64,000 bases of DNA from Pandoraea oxalativorans (GTDB taxonomy: Bacteria; Pseudomonadota; Gammaproteobacteria; Burkholderiales; Burkholderiaceae), in assembly GCF_000972785.3 (NCBI RefSeq), contig NZ_CP011253.3, positions 1,860,001 through 1,924,000 of the forward strand, read 5' to 3'. How positions within the stretch are numbered: the stretch's first letter is position 1; every line of letters begins with the position of its first letter. This document shows positions 17,323 through 26,869 of the stretch, piece by piece. Both the position numbers and the translations under genes were made by a program. The notes under the pieces are model-generated. The model saw nothing but the letters and a program-made list of their open reading frames with translations, was not told the origin of the DNA and did not search any database.

Positions 17323-18601
17323 CGGCGGCGCGCCCGCCGGTAGTGCGTCTGCTCCCAAACTACCGGCGGGCGTTGCGCGCGGCACGCGCGAATACGCCGT
17401 CATCAGCCGAGCCCTGTTCTTCGGTGGTTTTTCGACGTTCGCGCAGCTTTACTGCATGCAGTCGCTGCTGCCGTTGCTCACCACCACGTTCGGCATTAGC
17501 CCGGCGCAGGCCAGCTGGTCCGTATCTGCAGCCACGATGATGATGGCGCTCGGTTTGCTCGTGACGTGTGTCGCGGCCGACCGCGTGAGCCGCAAGCGGA
17601 TGATGACGATTGCACTGCTCAGTTCTTCCGTCCTCACGCTGGCCAGCGCCTTCTCGACGAACTTCGAGACCATCGTGATTCTGGCGGCGCTCAAGGGGCT
17701 GGCCTTGTCCGGACTACCGGCAATCGCCATGGCGTATCTGAGCGAGGAAATCGATCAGCGCTCGCTCGGTATGTCGATGGGGCTCTATATCGGCGGCAAC
17801 ATCCTCGGCGGGATGGCGGGGCGGGTGATGGCGGCGTTTGTCGCCGACATGTTCTCGTGGCGCGTGTCGGTAGGGCTGATCGGCCTCGTGTGTCTTGCAA
17901 TGCGCCTTGAGTTTGCCCGCAGCCTGCCGCATTCGCGCCGCTTCACCCCGCGTCATATGACGGTACGTGAAGCGCTGGGGCATGCACGCCGACATCTGGG
18001 TGACCCGGCGTTGCTCGGCTTGTACCTGTTCGCCGGCCTGATGATGGGCAGCTTCGTCAGCGTCTACAACTATCTCGGGTTCTATCTGTCGGCGCCGCCG
18101 TTTCATCTGCCGCATGCAGCCATCGGTGCGATTTTCACGATGTACCTGATCGGCGTCGTGGGTTCGTTCATTGCAGGGCCGCTGTCGGATCGCGTGGGCC
18201 GCCCCCGTCTTTTGTGGGCGCTCGTTGCGCTGGCGATGGTGGGGCTTTTCACGATGCTCGCGTCGCAGGTGTCCGGGGTGGTGATCGGTCTGGCGATCTT
18301 CACGTTCGGCTTCTTCGGTGCGCACACCGTGGCGAGCAGTTGGGTCGGCCGACGTGCCACGGAAGGGCGAGCGATTGCTTCCGCACTGTATCTGTTCTTC
18401 TACTATCTGGGGTCCAGCCTGCTTGGCAGCTTCTCGGGCGTCATGCTCAAGTCGCACGGCTGGCACGGCGTGGTTGCGTTGTTGTCGGTGGCCGTGGTGC
18501 TGTCGCTGGGTGTGGCGATTGCCATGCGTCGTGCGTACGGCACCGGCAAGCCAGCCGCCCTCGTTTAGCCGATTTCACTTCACCGGCATTCCCATAAAAC
18601 A

Positions 18602-18630
18602 ACAGCCACCCTCGGGTGGCTGTCGTCGTT
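18602..18630. terminator. Bidirectional terminator
   Basis: ACAGCCACC/GGTGGCTGT, a 9-bp stem with a CTCG loop, is followed by CGTCGTTTT on + and by TGTTTTATG on -. It sits between the MFS gene and the convergent RidA gene. Confidence 0.65.
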
Positions 18631-18723
18631 TTCGACGCAAGTGACTGCGAACGAGGTCAGGTCGCAACTTGCACCACGCAGATTCGCGTGGCGCAAACGA
18701 TCACCGACTTACGCAGCGTGCCG

Positions 18724-19179
18724 TCAGGCAAGTTCGGCGATCAGTTCGATTTCGACACATGCGCCAAGCGGAATCTGCGCCACGCCGAAGGCCGAGCGCG
18801 CGTGCTTGCCTGCGTCGCCGAACACTTCGCCGAACAGTTCCGATGCGCCGTTCGTCACCAGGTGCTGCTCGGTAAATTCCTGCGTCGAGTTCACGAGGCT
18901 CATCAGCTTCACAATGCGCTTGACCTTGTTCAGGTCGCCCGTGTGGGCGTGCAACGTGGCGATCAGTTCGATGGCGGTGGCGCGCGCCGCCGCCTTGCCG
19001 TCTTCGACGCTGACGTCCTGACCCAGCTTGCCGGTCCAGATCTTGCCATCCTTCTTGGGCAGGTGGCCGGAGAGGAACACGGTGTTGCCGGTCTGCGCGG
19101 CCATCACGTAAGCGGCGGCGGGCGCGGCGGACGACGGCAGTTCGATACCCAGTTGCTTCAGTTTGTCGTAGACGGACAT
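18724..19179 (-). CDS. RidA/YjgF family protein
   Basis: A 151-residue protein of the RidA family, whose best-known members hydrolyse reactive enamine/imine intermediates made by PLP enzymes. Visible features are VFLSGHLPKKDGKIWTGKLG near residue 35, a long alpha helix with ARATAIELIATLHAHTGDLNKVKRIVKL, and the C-terminal ARSAFGVAQIPLGACVEIE, which keeps the arginine before the last strand. It lies 63 bp downstream of a PLP aminotransferase in the same direction, which fits a role in cleaning up its products (inference). Confidence 0.88.
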   Translation of the reverse strand: MSVYDKLKQLGIELPSSAAPAAAYVMAAQTGNTVFLSGHLPKKDGKIWTGKLGQDVSVEDGKAAARATAIELIATLHAHTGDLNKVKRIVKLMSLVNSTQEFTEQHLVTNGASELFGEVFGDAGKHARSAFGVAQIPLGACVEIELIAELA

Positions 19180-19242
19180 GTACGGCTTCCTTGCAAATTC
19201 GTTAATGGAACAAAATCGCGGATCATCGAATCCGGTGGCGGA

Positions 19243-20433
19243 TCAGGCGGCGCGGCGCGTGAGCGCGTCGGCGATCAGCGCGCCAAGACGCGCGACACCG
19301 ATTTCGATTTTCTCGGGCGGCACCGTGACGAACGACAGTCGAAGCGTATTCGATTGCGGCGTCCCGACATAGAAGGGCGCGCCGGGCACGAACGCGACAT
19401 TCTGCGCGATCGCTTTCTCCAGCAACTGCATGGTGTCGATGCCTGCAGGCAATGTCAACCAGATGAACATGCCGCCTGCAGGCGTGGTCCACGTGGCGTC
19501 GGCTGGCATGTGCTCCTTCAGCGAAGCGAGCATGGCCTGCGCCTGTGCGGCGTAGAGCGTGCGAATCGACGGGATGTGCGTGTCGAGAAAGCCATCCTTG
19601 ACCACTTCGTATGCGATGCGTTGCGTCAGGCTCGGCGTATGCAGATCGGCGGCCTGCTTGGCCTGCACCAGCTTGGCGATCACCGCCTTCGGGCCGATGA
19701 TGAAGCCGAGTCGCAATCCCGGTGCGAGCACCTTGGAGAACGATCCCATGTACAGCACGCGCTCCGGCGCGAGCGACATGAGGCTCGGCAATCGCTGGCC
19801 TTCATAGTCGAGTTCGCCATAGGGGTCGTCTTCGATGATGGCCAGGCCGTCGCGTTTGGCGATGGCGGCCAGCGCCTCGCGTCGTGCCATCGGCAGACGT
19901 CGCCCCGTCGGATTCTGGAAGTTCGGCATGGCGTACAGGAAGCGTGCGCCTGCCACCAGTTCCGGCGTCAGTGCCTCGGGCAGGAGGCCGTGATCGTCGG
20001 TCGGCACCGGCACGTACTTCGGGGCGAACAACGAAAACGATTGCAGTGCGCCCAGATAGCTCGGTGCCTCGACAAGCACGCGGCTGCCTTCGTCGATGAA
20101 GGTCTTGCCGATCAGATCGAGGCCCTGCTGCGAGCCGGTGGTGATCAGTACGTTCTCCGGCGCAATCGTCAGGCCGTCGCGTGAGTAACGCTTGGCGACC
20201 CATTCGCGCAGGGGCGCGAAGCCTTCCGTCGCGCTGTATTGCAGCGCCGCTTGCGGCGATTCGGTCAGGACGCGATCGGCGGCCTCCCGCATTTGTGCGA
20301 CGGGAAACGTGGCGGGCGAGGGCAGGCCGCCAGCAAATGAAATGACGTCCGGGCGCTCGGTTACCTTGAGAATTTCGCGAATGGCCGAGCTGGTCAGATT
20401 GCGGGCGCGTTCGGAATATTGCCAATCGTGCAT
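19243..20433 (-). CDS. PLP-dependent aminotransferase, class I/II (LysN/ARO8-like)
   Basis: A 396-residue fold-type I aminotransferase. Features are ISFAGGLPSPATFP (about 31-44), ALQYSATEGFAPLR (about 64-77), NFQNPTGRRLP (about 171-181), EDDPYGELDY (about 201-210), and the PLP lysine K234 in YMGSFSKVLAPGLRLGF. This pattern matches 2-aminoadipate/aromatic aminotransferases of the LysN/KAT type; the true substrate is unknown. The ATG at 20433 was chosen by homology, and upstream codons are not family-like. Downstream RidA is in the same orientation. Confidence 0.88.
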   Translation of the reverse strand: MHDWQYSERARNLTSSAIREILKVTERPDVISFAGGLPSPATFPVAQMREAADRVLTESPQAALQYSATEGFAPLREWVAKRYSRDGLTIAPENVLITTGSQQGLDLIGKTFIDEGSRVLVEAPSYLGALQSFSLFAPKYVPVPTDDHGLLPEALTPELVAGARFLYAMPNFQNPTGRRLPMARREALAAIAKRDGLAIIEDDPYGELDYEGQRLPSLMSLAPERVLYMGSFSKVLAPGLRLGFIIGPKAVIAKLVQAKQAADLHTPSLTQRIAYEVVKDGFLDTHIPSIRTLYAAQAQAMLASLKEHMPADATWTTPAGGMFIWLTLPAGIDTMQLLEKAIAQNVAFVPGAPFYVGTPQSNTLRLSFVTVPPEKIEIGVARLGALIADALTRRAA

Positions 20434-20575
20434 GATGGTCTCGCTTTGAGAATGCGGCCTTTTCTGAGCGGCCGCGAGTATCGAGCGTTGCGGTTGCCGG
20501 GCGCGTGAAGGCGCGCGCAACGTCAGGGGGGCTGACCCATCGCGGCGCAGGGATCGCATGCGCCGCGACGTGTCG

Positions 20576-21472
20576 TCAGACCGGTTTGCCCGTGAGTCGC
20601 GAGGCGCCGATCTTCATGTTTTTGCCGAGTGCAATGGTCAGTACGACACCGGCGGCGAACAGCCAGGTGAGCGCATCGACCTGTTCGCCGAAAAAGAGCG
20701 CGGACAACGCAATCGTGAAGAAAATCTGAAGCAATTGTACTTGGCCCACGCGCGCGATGCCGCCCATGGCGAGACCGGCATACCAGGCGAAGAAGCCGAT
20801 GAACTGCGAGAAGAGGGTGACGTAGGCGAACGCGCCCCAGGCCTTGCCGCTCACGGGCCATGGTTGCTGCCACGCAAGCCAGCCGACCGGCACCAGCAAC
20901 ACCGGTGCGCAGACGACGAGCGCCCAGCAGATCACTTGCCAGCCGCCCATGTCGCGCGCGAGCTTGCCGCCCTCTGCATAACCCAGTGCGCCAATGACGA
21001 CGGCAAGCAGCATCAGTCCGTCCGCCACATGCAGGCTACCGCCACCGGCACGAAGCGCGAAGGCAACCACGAGGGCGCTGCCGAGCAGGGCAAACACCCA
21101 GAAGCCACGCGAAGGACGTTCGCCACCCAGCCAATAAGCGTAGATCGCGACGAAGAAGGGTTGCAGGCCGTTGACCACGGCCCCGTGGGACGCGGGGATG
21201 GTTTTCATGGCCCACGCCGAGAAAACGGGGAAGGCGATAATCACGCCGAGCGAGGTGATGGCCAGACTCTTGACTTGTGGCCACGTCGGCCACGGTTCCT
21301 TGCGCCACCAGAGCAGTGCGCCCGCGAAGACGGCCGCAACCAGCGCGCGTCCCAGTCCGTTAAGCAGCGGATTGACTTCCGCCACGACGATGCGCGTCAT
21401 GGGCAACGTCAGACTGAAGATGAGCACGCCGATCAATCCGATCAGCATGCCCCGGGATTCGCGCGAATTCAT
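20576..21472 (-). CDS. EamA/DMT family transporter
   Basis: A 298-residue inner-membrane protein with about ten helices in two EamA repeats. Features are SRGMLIGLIGVLIFSLTLPMTRI at the start, GLQPFFVAIYAYWLGGERPS at the end of the first repeat, and QIFFTIALSALFFGEQ in the second. Members export amino acids or metabolites; the substrate is unknown. GAGG precedes the ATG at 21472. A 10-bp GC-rich stem (20540-20549 with 20559-20568) lies just after its stop and may terminate it, although it lacks a T-run. Confidence 0.88.
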   Translation of the reverse strand: MNSRESRGMLIGLIGVLIFSLTLPMTRIVVAEVNPLLNGLGRALVAAVFAGALLWWRKEPWPTWPQVKSLAITSLGVIIAFPVFSAWAMKTIPASHGAVVNGLQPFFVAIYAYWLGGERPSRGFWVFALLGSALVVAFALRAGGGSLHVADGLMLLAVVIGALGYAEGGKLARDMGGWQVICWALVVCAPVLLVPVGWLAWQQPWPVSGKAWGAFAYVTLFSQFIGFFAWYAGLAMGGIARVGQVQLLQIFFTIALSALFFGEQVDALTWLFAAGVVLTIALGKNMKIGASRLTGKPV

Positions 21473-21549
21473 GGTGTCGCCTCGTGGTTCTCTGTTTCTA
21501 TGTTGTCCGCCCGCCATGCACTGTGCCGGGCGTTTGGATCGGGTGCGGC

Positions 21550-22236
21550 CTAACGCAAGGTGCGCGGGCCGTCGGGGGTTTCGATTTCTGCCGCGAGCGA
21601 CGGCTCGACCAGCGTTGCTTCGACGTTGATGAGGGCATCGGCGCCCAGCCACTGCAATTGTTCTGCGATCACCGTCGCCTGCGGATGGAACCCACGCAGC
21701 TTGGTGACGGCGCAATCCGCAGACGGCAACGCATCTGCGGGATGTTGCGGTGAATCCCACTGGATCAGCGTCGGCAGCAGGCCCTGCCCCGCACCTTGCC
21801 ATGACGGCAAGCTGCCGTCGTCGGGCACGCCGATCTGCCACGTCAGCGCGCCGCGCTGCATCGCCACGACCGGCGCCAGGCGTTGCGGATACTGCGCCTG
21901 CCAGCGCGGCAGCGACCGCGGACGATCGACGCGCGCCACCCAGTGCGCAAGGTAGGGACCGCGAGCAAGGCGCGTCCGAACGGTTTCATCGTCGAGACCG
22001 AACCAGCGCGCACGGCCCGGTGCGGGGGCTTCCGGATCGATGGCGATGATCTCCAGATAGGCGCCGCCCCACAGACCCAGCAAACTGTTGTGTGTCCCCA
22101 TGCGGGCGTGCTTGCCGCCGCGTTGCGGCACGACGTCCGTGAGGCCGAGTTGCTCGATGACGTGCGCTTCGCCCGCTTCCAGCGTTTCTGCGGCGACGAC
22201 GAGATGGTCCAGTTTCAGGGCGTGAGGTGCGGTCAT
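21550..22236 (-). CDS. VOC family (Glyoxalase_3-like) protein
   Basis: A 228-residue protein starting with KLDHLVVAAETLEAGEAHV, the first strand-helix of the vicinal-oxygen-chelate fold. GGKHARMGTHNSLLGLW and AYLEIIAIDP follow, as in Glyoxalase_3-like proteins. Metal-ligand residues H and E are visible, but the reaction is unknown. The ATG at 22236 is used; the in-frame TTG at 22254 has no better ribosome-binding site. It lies 77 bp upstream of the EamA gene on the same strand and may be co-transcribed with it. Confidence 0.8.
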   Translation of the reverse strand: MTAPHALKLDHLVVAAETLEAGEAHVIEQLGLTDVVPQRGGKHARMGTHNSLLGLWGGAYLEIIAIDPEAPAPGRARWFGLDDETVRTRLARGPYLAHWVARVDRPRSLPRWQAQYPQRLAPVVAMQRGALTWQIGVPDDGSLPSWQGAGQGLLPTLIQWDSPQHPADALPSADCAVTKLRGFHPQATVIAEQLQWLGADALINVEATLVEPSLAAEIETPDGPRTLR

Positions 22237-22379
22237 GTTCGGTTCGGGCAGCAAAGACGGGCGACAAAAAACGATAGCTTACTCTGCCTGCGCGCCGATG
22301 CCGCGTCTTCCGAGGCCAGCGTCGGCAAGTCCGGCAGGAACGGTCGACAGCATGACCTGCGCGTCTCGTGTTGCCTGAG

Positions 22380-22751
22380 TTAACCGCGCGAGAGTCGCGC
22401 TACCGTCCCGTCGGCTCGCTTCGTGCGATTCGCCAGACGCACCGCAAGGTTGCGCCACACCACCCGCAATCCGGTACCGAGTACGCGTCCGCGGCCCAAC
22501 GCAGAAAGCGTTTTTGCGGGCTGACTCACACGCATGCGCGCGCCTTCCTGCCAGGTGCCCAGCCACACGCGCTGCCCGCCGCGAATCTCGAAGCTCTCGC
22601 CTGCACGCAGCCAATGGTCGTGCGGTTCGCCTTCCACGGTCAGCCAGAGCAGGCCCTGCAACACTTGCAGCGACTGCGGCGGTTCGGCAGCCGGGCTCTG
22701 CCAGACGACGGTCTGTTCCCGGTCCAGTTCGAAAAATCGGATTTCACGCAT
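22380..22751 (-). CDS. DUF2917 protein
   Basis: A 123-residue protein of the DUF2917 type: a short beta-rich, cupin-like domain with LQGLLWLTVEGEPHDHWLRAGESFEI near the middle, and a basic C-terminal tail. Such genes in Burkholderiales often sit beside MocR/GntR regulators, as here. GGAG six bases before the ATG at 22751 decides the start over the upstream GTG at 22775. Divergent from the MocR gene; the shared 272-bp gap carries repeated motifs. Function unknown. Confidence 0.8.
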   Translation of the reverse strand: MREIRFFELDREQTVVWQSPAAEPPQSLQVLQGLLWLTVEGEPHDHWLRAGESFEIRGGQRVWLGTWQEGARMRVSQPAKTLSALGRGRVLGTGLRVVWRNLAVRLANRTKRADGTVARLSRG

Positions 22752-22790
22752 GGCGGTCTCCAGTTGAGAGGACACTTTATCGGTTAACTC

Positions 22791-22868
22791 CGGTACAGTA
22801 CCGATACAGATGGTGAGGTAGTTCTCGGTACAGTTATGAGTTGACAGGGATACTGGCTGGCGTAGAGT
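22791..22868. promoter_or_regulatory. Shared DUF2917/mocR control region
   Basis: CGGTACAG occurs at 22791-22798 and 22826-22833, with a near copy CGATACAG at 22802-22809. The first lies in the palindrome GGTACAGTACC. Directly after is a strong sigma-70 promoter for the + strand: TTGACA at 22841-22846, a 16-bp spacer and TAGAGT at 22863-22868. MocR proteins usually bind such direct repeats beside their own promoter; here that role is inferred. Confidence 0.6.
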
Positions 22869-23024
22869 GGCAATCCATGAGCGGCAGGGGCAGACACTTC
22901 GATACGAATGGGGCTGTCAACCGGGTGGGGGCACCGATCGCTGCTCCCCGAAGCACTGCACGCGCGGGCACGACCTGCGCGTGATGCGTATCTCGCGTGT
23001 CCTGCCGGGGCACGACACAGGTGA

Positions 23025-24476
23025 ATGAGGATGACGACAACGAACCGCATTTCTCCGCTGATTCTTGCGGACAACGCCGCGCTGGACACCGCGCGAATGA
23101 CGCTTGTCGATCAGTTGGTGCACTGGGCAAGGCTGCGTATCGAGGAGCGGGTTTTTCTGCCGGGCATGCGCATGCCGTCGATCCGCTCGCTGGCGGAAGA
23201 CAAACGCGTTTCGCGTTTCTCCGTTGTCGAAGCGTACGAGCGACTGGTGGCACAGGGGTATCTCGAAGCCCGGCGCGGGTCCGGTTTCTACGTGCGCGAG
23301 CGACCGGTTATGCCGCCGCAAAATGCGGCCGCACCGATGGTCACGCAGGGGCCGCTGGATGTCGCATGGCTCGTACGTAGCATGCTGCATCAGGTGGCCC
23401 CCGAGCGCGGCCCGGGCATGGGGTATCTGCCTGCGACGTGGCTCGACGCGGACATGATGACGTCTGCGATGCGCTCGATGAGCCGACAGTCGAGCGCGCA
23501 TTTGCTCCAGGCGGGCAATCCGCTGGGCTTTCTGCCGCTGCGTGTCCAACTACAGACGCAACTCGCGGAGCTGGAAATCGGCGCGAGGCCCGACCAGATC
23601 GTGTTGACGTCCGGGATTACGCAGGCTGTGGACTTCTTGTTGCGGCTGTACGTGCGTGCGGGCGATACGGTACTCGTCGGCGATCCGGCGTGGTTCGTCG
23701 TGTTCGGCCGAATCGCGTCGCAGGGGGCCAATACCGTCGGCGTGCCCTACACGCCGGACGGCCTCGACATGCAGGCATTGGAGCGGCTCGTGCAGCAGCA
23801 CCGTCCCAAGCTGCTCATTCTGAATTCGATTCTGCAGAACCCGACGGGCACGTCGCTGACGCCCGCCCGCGCATTCCAGATTCTCCGTCTCGCGGAGCAG
23901 TACGACTTCATGGTGCTGGAAGACGATATCTACTGCGATCTGTGTCCGCCGCATCAGCAGGTGGCGCGTCTGGCGAGTCTCGATCAGCTCAAGCGCGTGA
24001 TCTACATGGGGAGCTTTTCGAAGACCCTCGCGGCGAACCTGCGTGTGGCGTTCGTCGCCTGTTCGCCGGAGTTGGCGAAGACGTTCGTCGACCACAAAAT
24101 GCTGTCGGGATCGACCACGCCGGAGATCAACGAACGCATCGTCTACAAGGCGCTGACCGAAGGGCATTACCGACGTCACGTGGAGCGGTTGCGTACCCGT
24201 CTGGACGAGGTCCGCGACGGCGCGCGACGCAATTTGGAGCGTATGGGGTTGCGCATGTTCGGCGAACCGACCTCCGGCATGTTCTTCTGGGTCGATACCG
24301 GCATCGACACGAACGCCATTGCGGCCGCCGGGCACGAGGCCGGTTTCCTGTTTGCGCCGGGGGCGTTGTTCTCGCCGCGTCAGGCCCCCAGCACGTGGAT
24401 GCGCATGAACATCGCGTGCTGCAGCGATCCGTCCATGTTGTCGTTCCTGTCGCGACAATTGGAGTTGGCGGCATGA
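23025..24476 (+). CDS. MocR-type regulator (GntR HTH + aminotransferase domain)
   Basis: A 483-residue two-domain regulator. The N-terminal GntR winged helix spans about residues 25-95 (MPSIRSLAEDKRVSRFSVVEAYERLVAQGYLEARRGSGFYV). A linker is followed by a full fold-type I aminotransferase domain with NPLGFLPLR, NSILQNPTGTS, LEDDIYCDL and the PLP lysine K333 in YMGSFSKTLAANLR. MocR proteins sense PLP or an amino-acid adduct and control neighbours. The adjacent divergent DUF2917 gene and the repeats at 22791-22833 make autoregulation and control of that gene likely. A second in-frame ATG at 23031 may be the true start. Confidence 0.9.
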   Translation: MRMTTTNRISPLILADNAALDTARMTLVDQLVHWARLRIEERVFLPGMRMPSIRSLAEDKRVSRFSVVEAYERLVAQGYLEARRGSGFYVRERPVMPPQNAAAPMVTQGPLDVAWLVRSMLHQVAPERGPGMGYLPATWLDADMMTSAMRSMSRQSSAHLLQAGNPLGFLPLRVQLQTQLAELEIGARPDQIVLTSGITQAVDFLLRLYVRAGDTVLVGDPAWFVVFGRIASQGANTVGVPYTPDGLDMQALERLVQQHRPKLLILNSILQNPTGTSLTPARAFQILRLAEQYDFMVLEDDIYCDLCPPHQQVARLASLDQLKRVIYMGSFSKTLAANLRVAFVACSPELAKTFVDHKMLSGSTTPEINERIVYKALTEGHYRRHVERLRTRLDEVRDGARRNLERMGLRMFGEPTSGMFFWVDTGIDTNAIAAAGHEAGFLFAPGALFSPRQAPSTWMRMNIACCSDPSMLSFLSRQLELAA

Positions 24477-24617
24477 GACGGAATGAGCCGGTGGCGACGG
24501 CGGCCAGTACGCCCTTATGCGAGCCCTGGCTTTGGGCTTTTGCCGGGTCTTGCGGCTTTTCCCGCTAATTTGGCTCATTCGTCAGCAAAATAGCGTTGAA
24601 ATAACCTTGCTGGTGGC

Positions 24618-24646
24618 CTTGAAATGCACGCCGCCCGTCCCTATGT
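24618..24646 (+). promoter_or_regulatory. Heat-shock (sigma-32) promoter of htpG
   Basis: CTTGAAA (24618-24624), a 14-bp spacer, then CCCTATGT (24639-24646). The consensus is CTTGAAA, 13-15 bp, CCCCATNT, so the -35 is perfect and the -10 differs at one base. It lies 114 bp before the htpG start. Confidence 0.85.
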
Positions 24647-24759
24647 TCCGACCTGTACCGCCGTTGCGGCAGCGCGCGCGCACAAGTGCGCCCGGCGGCG
24701 ATACGGGCTGACACGCCGGACATTCCATTCATCTCACCGATTCATGAGGGTTCCCGACC

Positions 24760-26646
24760 ATGGCGCAAGAAACCATGAGCTTTCAGGCAGAAGTCAAACA
24801 GCTTCTGCAACTGATGATTCATTCGCTGTACAGCAACAAGGAAATCTTCCTGCGCGAGCTGATCTCCAACGCCTCGGATGCCGCCGACAAGCTGCGATTC
24901 GAAGCGATCAACAACGCAGCGCTGTACGAGCAGGATCCGGAACTCAAGATTCGCGTGTCGTTCGACAAGGACGCCCGCACCATCACTATCGAGGACAACG
25001 GCATCGGCATGAGCCGCGATGAAGCCGTTGCGCACCTCGGCACCATCGCGAAGTCCGGCACCAAGGAATTCTTCTCGAACCTGTCCGGCGATCAGCAAAA
25101 GGACGCCGCCCTCATCGGTCAGTTCGGCGTGGGTTTCTACTCGGGCTTCATCGTCGCCGACCGCATGACGGTCGAATCGCGTCGTGCCGGGCTGCCCGCC
25201 GCAGAGGGCGTGCGCTGGTCGTCGGCAGGCGAGGGCGACTTCTCGGTCGAGACTATCGAACGCGCGTCGCGTGGCACCGCCATCACGCTGCACCTGCGTG
25301 AGGGCGAGGACGAGTTGCTGTCGTCGTGGCGACTGCAATCGATCATCCGCAAGTATTCGGACCATATTTCCCTGCCGATCGTGATGCGCGGCGAGTCGTG
25401 GAACGAAGAAAAGCAGGCGATGGTCCCCGCCGAGACGGACGAGACCGTCAATCAGGCGAGCGCGTTGTGGACCCGCAGCAAGAGCGAGATCACCGACGAG
25501 CAGTACACGCAGTTCTACCAGCACATCGCGCACGACATGCAGGCGCCGCTGGCATGGACGCATAACCGCGTAGAAGGGCGCAGCGAATATACGCAACTGC
25601 TGTACGTGCCGGGTCACGCGCCGTACGACCTTTGGGATCGCAATTCGCAAGGTGGCCTGAAGCTGTACGTGAAGCGCGTCTTCATCATGGACGATGCGGA
25701 GCAACTCCTCCCGAACTACCTCCGCTTCGTGCGTGGTGTCGTCGATTCGGCAGACCTGCCGTTGAATGTCTCGCGCGAAATTCTTCAGGAAAGCCGCGAT
25801 GTGAAGGCCATCCGCGAAGGGTGCGCGAAACGCGTGCTCGGTCTGCTGGAGGATCTGGCAGAGAACCAGCAGGATAAGTACACCCAGTTCTGGGGCGCAT
25901 TCGGTCAGGTGCTCAAGGAAGGCACCGGCGAAGATCAGGCCAACCGTGAACGCATCGCCAAGCTGCTGCGTTTCGCGAGCACGCATAACGATTCGGCCGA
26001 GCAGACGGTATCGTTGGCCGATTACGTCAGCCGCATGAAGGAAGGTCAGGACAAGATCTACTACGTGACGGCGGAGAACTGGGTGGCCGCAAGTCACAGC
26101 CCGCATCTCGAGGTGTTCCGCAAGAAGGGTGTGGAAGTGCTGTTGCTGACCGACCGTGTGGACGAATGGATGCTCTCATACGTCCATGAGTTCGACGGCA
26201 AGGCGCTCGTGAGCGTGGCGCGCGGCGATCTGGATCTGGGCGCGCTGGAAGACGCCGCTGAGAAGGAAGCGCAGGAGAAGACCAGCGACGACCTCAAACC
26301 GCTCGTCGAAAAGATGAAGGAAGTGCTCGCCGACAAGGCCAAGGACGTGCGGGTGACGTTCCGTCTGACCGATTCGCCGTCGTGTCTGGTGTCCGACGAG
26401 AACGACATGAGCGGCACGCTTCAACGCCTGATGAAGGCGGCCGGTCAGAAGATGCCGGCGTTCCGTCCGATTCTCGAGATCAACCCGGAGCATGCGCTGA
26501 TCAAGCGTCTCACGGCCGAGAGCGCCGACCTCTCCGACTGGACACAGCTCCTGTTCGAACAGGCGTTGCTGGCCGAAGGCGGCAATCTGGAAGATCCGGC
26601 GGCGTTCGTAAAGCGTACCAACGCCTTGCTGCTGTCCGCACGCTGA
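24760..26646 (+). CDS. htpG: Chaperone HtpG (bacterial Hsp90)
   Basis: Cytosolic Hsp90-family ATP-dependent chaperone, 628 aa. The N-terminal GHKL ATPase domain shows [21 protein letters not shown] (about 26-46), [10 protein letters not shown] (about 83-92) and the lid [10 protein letters not shown] (about 125-134). The middle domain has [14 protein letters not shown] and [14 protein letters not shown], and the C-terminal dimerisation domain ends at LLLSAR. Lacks the long charged linker and MEEVD tail of eukaryotic Hsp90. Preceded by a near-consensus sigma-32 promoter and followed by a strong terminator, so it is a single heat-inducible gene. Confidence 0.98.
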   Translation: MAQETMSFQAEVKQLLQLMIHSLYSNKEIFLRELISNASDAADKLRFEAINNAALYEQDPELKIRVSFDKDARTITIEDNGIGMSRDEAVAHLGTIAKSGTKEFFSNLSGDQQKDAALIGQFGVGFYSGFIVADRMTVESRRAGLPAAEGVRWSSAGEGDFSVETIERASRGTAITLHLREGEDELLSSWRLQSIIRKYSDHISLPIVMRGESWNEEKQAMVPAETDETVNQASALWTRSKSEITDEQYTQFYQHIAHDMQAPLAWTHNRVEGRSEYTQLLYVPGHAPYDLWDRNSQGGLKLYVKRVFIMDDAEQLLPNYLRFVRGVVDSADLPLNVSREILQESRDVKAIREGCAKRVLGLLEDLAENQQDKYTQFWGAFGQVLKEGTGEDQANRERIAKLLRFASTHNDSAEQTVSLADYVSRMKEGQDKIYYVTAENWVAASHSPHLEVFRKKGVEVLLLTDRVDEWMLSYVHEFDGKALVSVARGDLDLGALEDAAEKEAQEKTSDDLKPLVEKMKEVLADKAKDVRVTFRLTDSPSCLVSDENDMSGTLQRLMKAAGQKMPAFRPILEINPEHALIKRLTAESADLSDWTQLLFEQALLAEGGNLEDPAAFVKRTNALLLSAR

Positions 26647-26718
26647 TCACATAGCACAGACGACGGGACTGTTTTGGCGTAACGCCGTCTGCGTAGTGTT
26701 GTCCTCGTAGCGACGAAG

Positions 26719-26750
26719 GCCCCCGTGACGAAATGTCGCGGGGGCTTTTT
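26719..26750 (+). terminator. Terminator after htpG
   Basis: GCCCCCG/CGGGGGC with an inner GAC/GTC pair and a GAAAT loop, followed by TTTTT; about 75 bases after the htpG stop. Confidence 0.85.
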
Positions 26751-26869
26751 CTTGTCCGACGGAATCCGGCAACGGCCGGTGACGCCTTTGTTTGCGGGGG
26801 GCATAGCCGCAGCCGACTGACGCCGCGTGAGCGGCGCGCCGACATGTTGCGCCCTTATAATGCCGAGCC

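Larger units (their letters stand above)
15851..18568 (+). pseudogene. ynfM: MFS transporter (YnfM-like) split by an IS256-family element
   Basis: The gene starts at ATG 15851 and is cut after base 15882. The frame resumes in the second copy of the target duplication and runs to 18568. Removing the element and one 9-bp duplicate joins the frames exactly (CCT TTG TCT TCC) and gives a 425-residue 12-helix MFS protein. Recognisable parts are LYCMQSLLPLLTTTFGIS, the first-half DRVSRKRMM loop, MAYLSEEID, SMGLYIGGNILGGMAGR and ASSWVGRRA, as in YnfM. As it stands, reading from the ATG meets TAA inside the IS end after 12 codons. The 3' part has an in-frame TTG at 17315 but no native start. An outward promoter from the IS could still express a shortened form. 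Confidence 0.88.
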
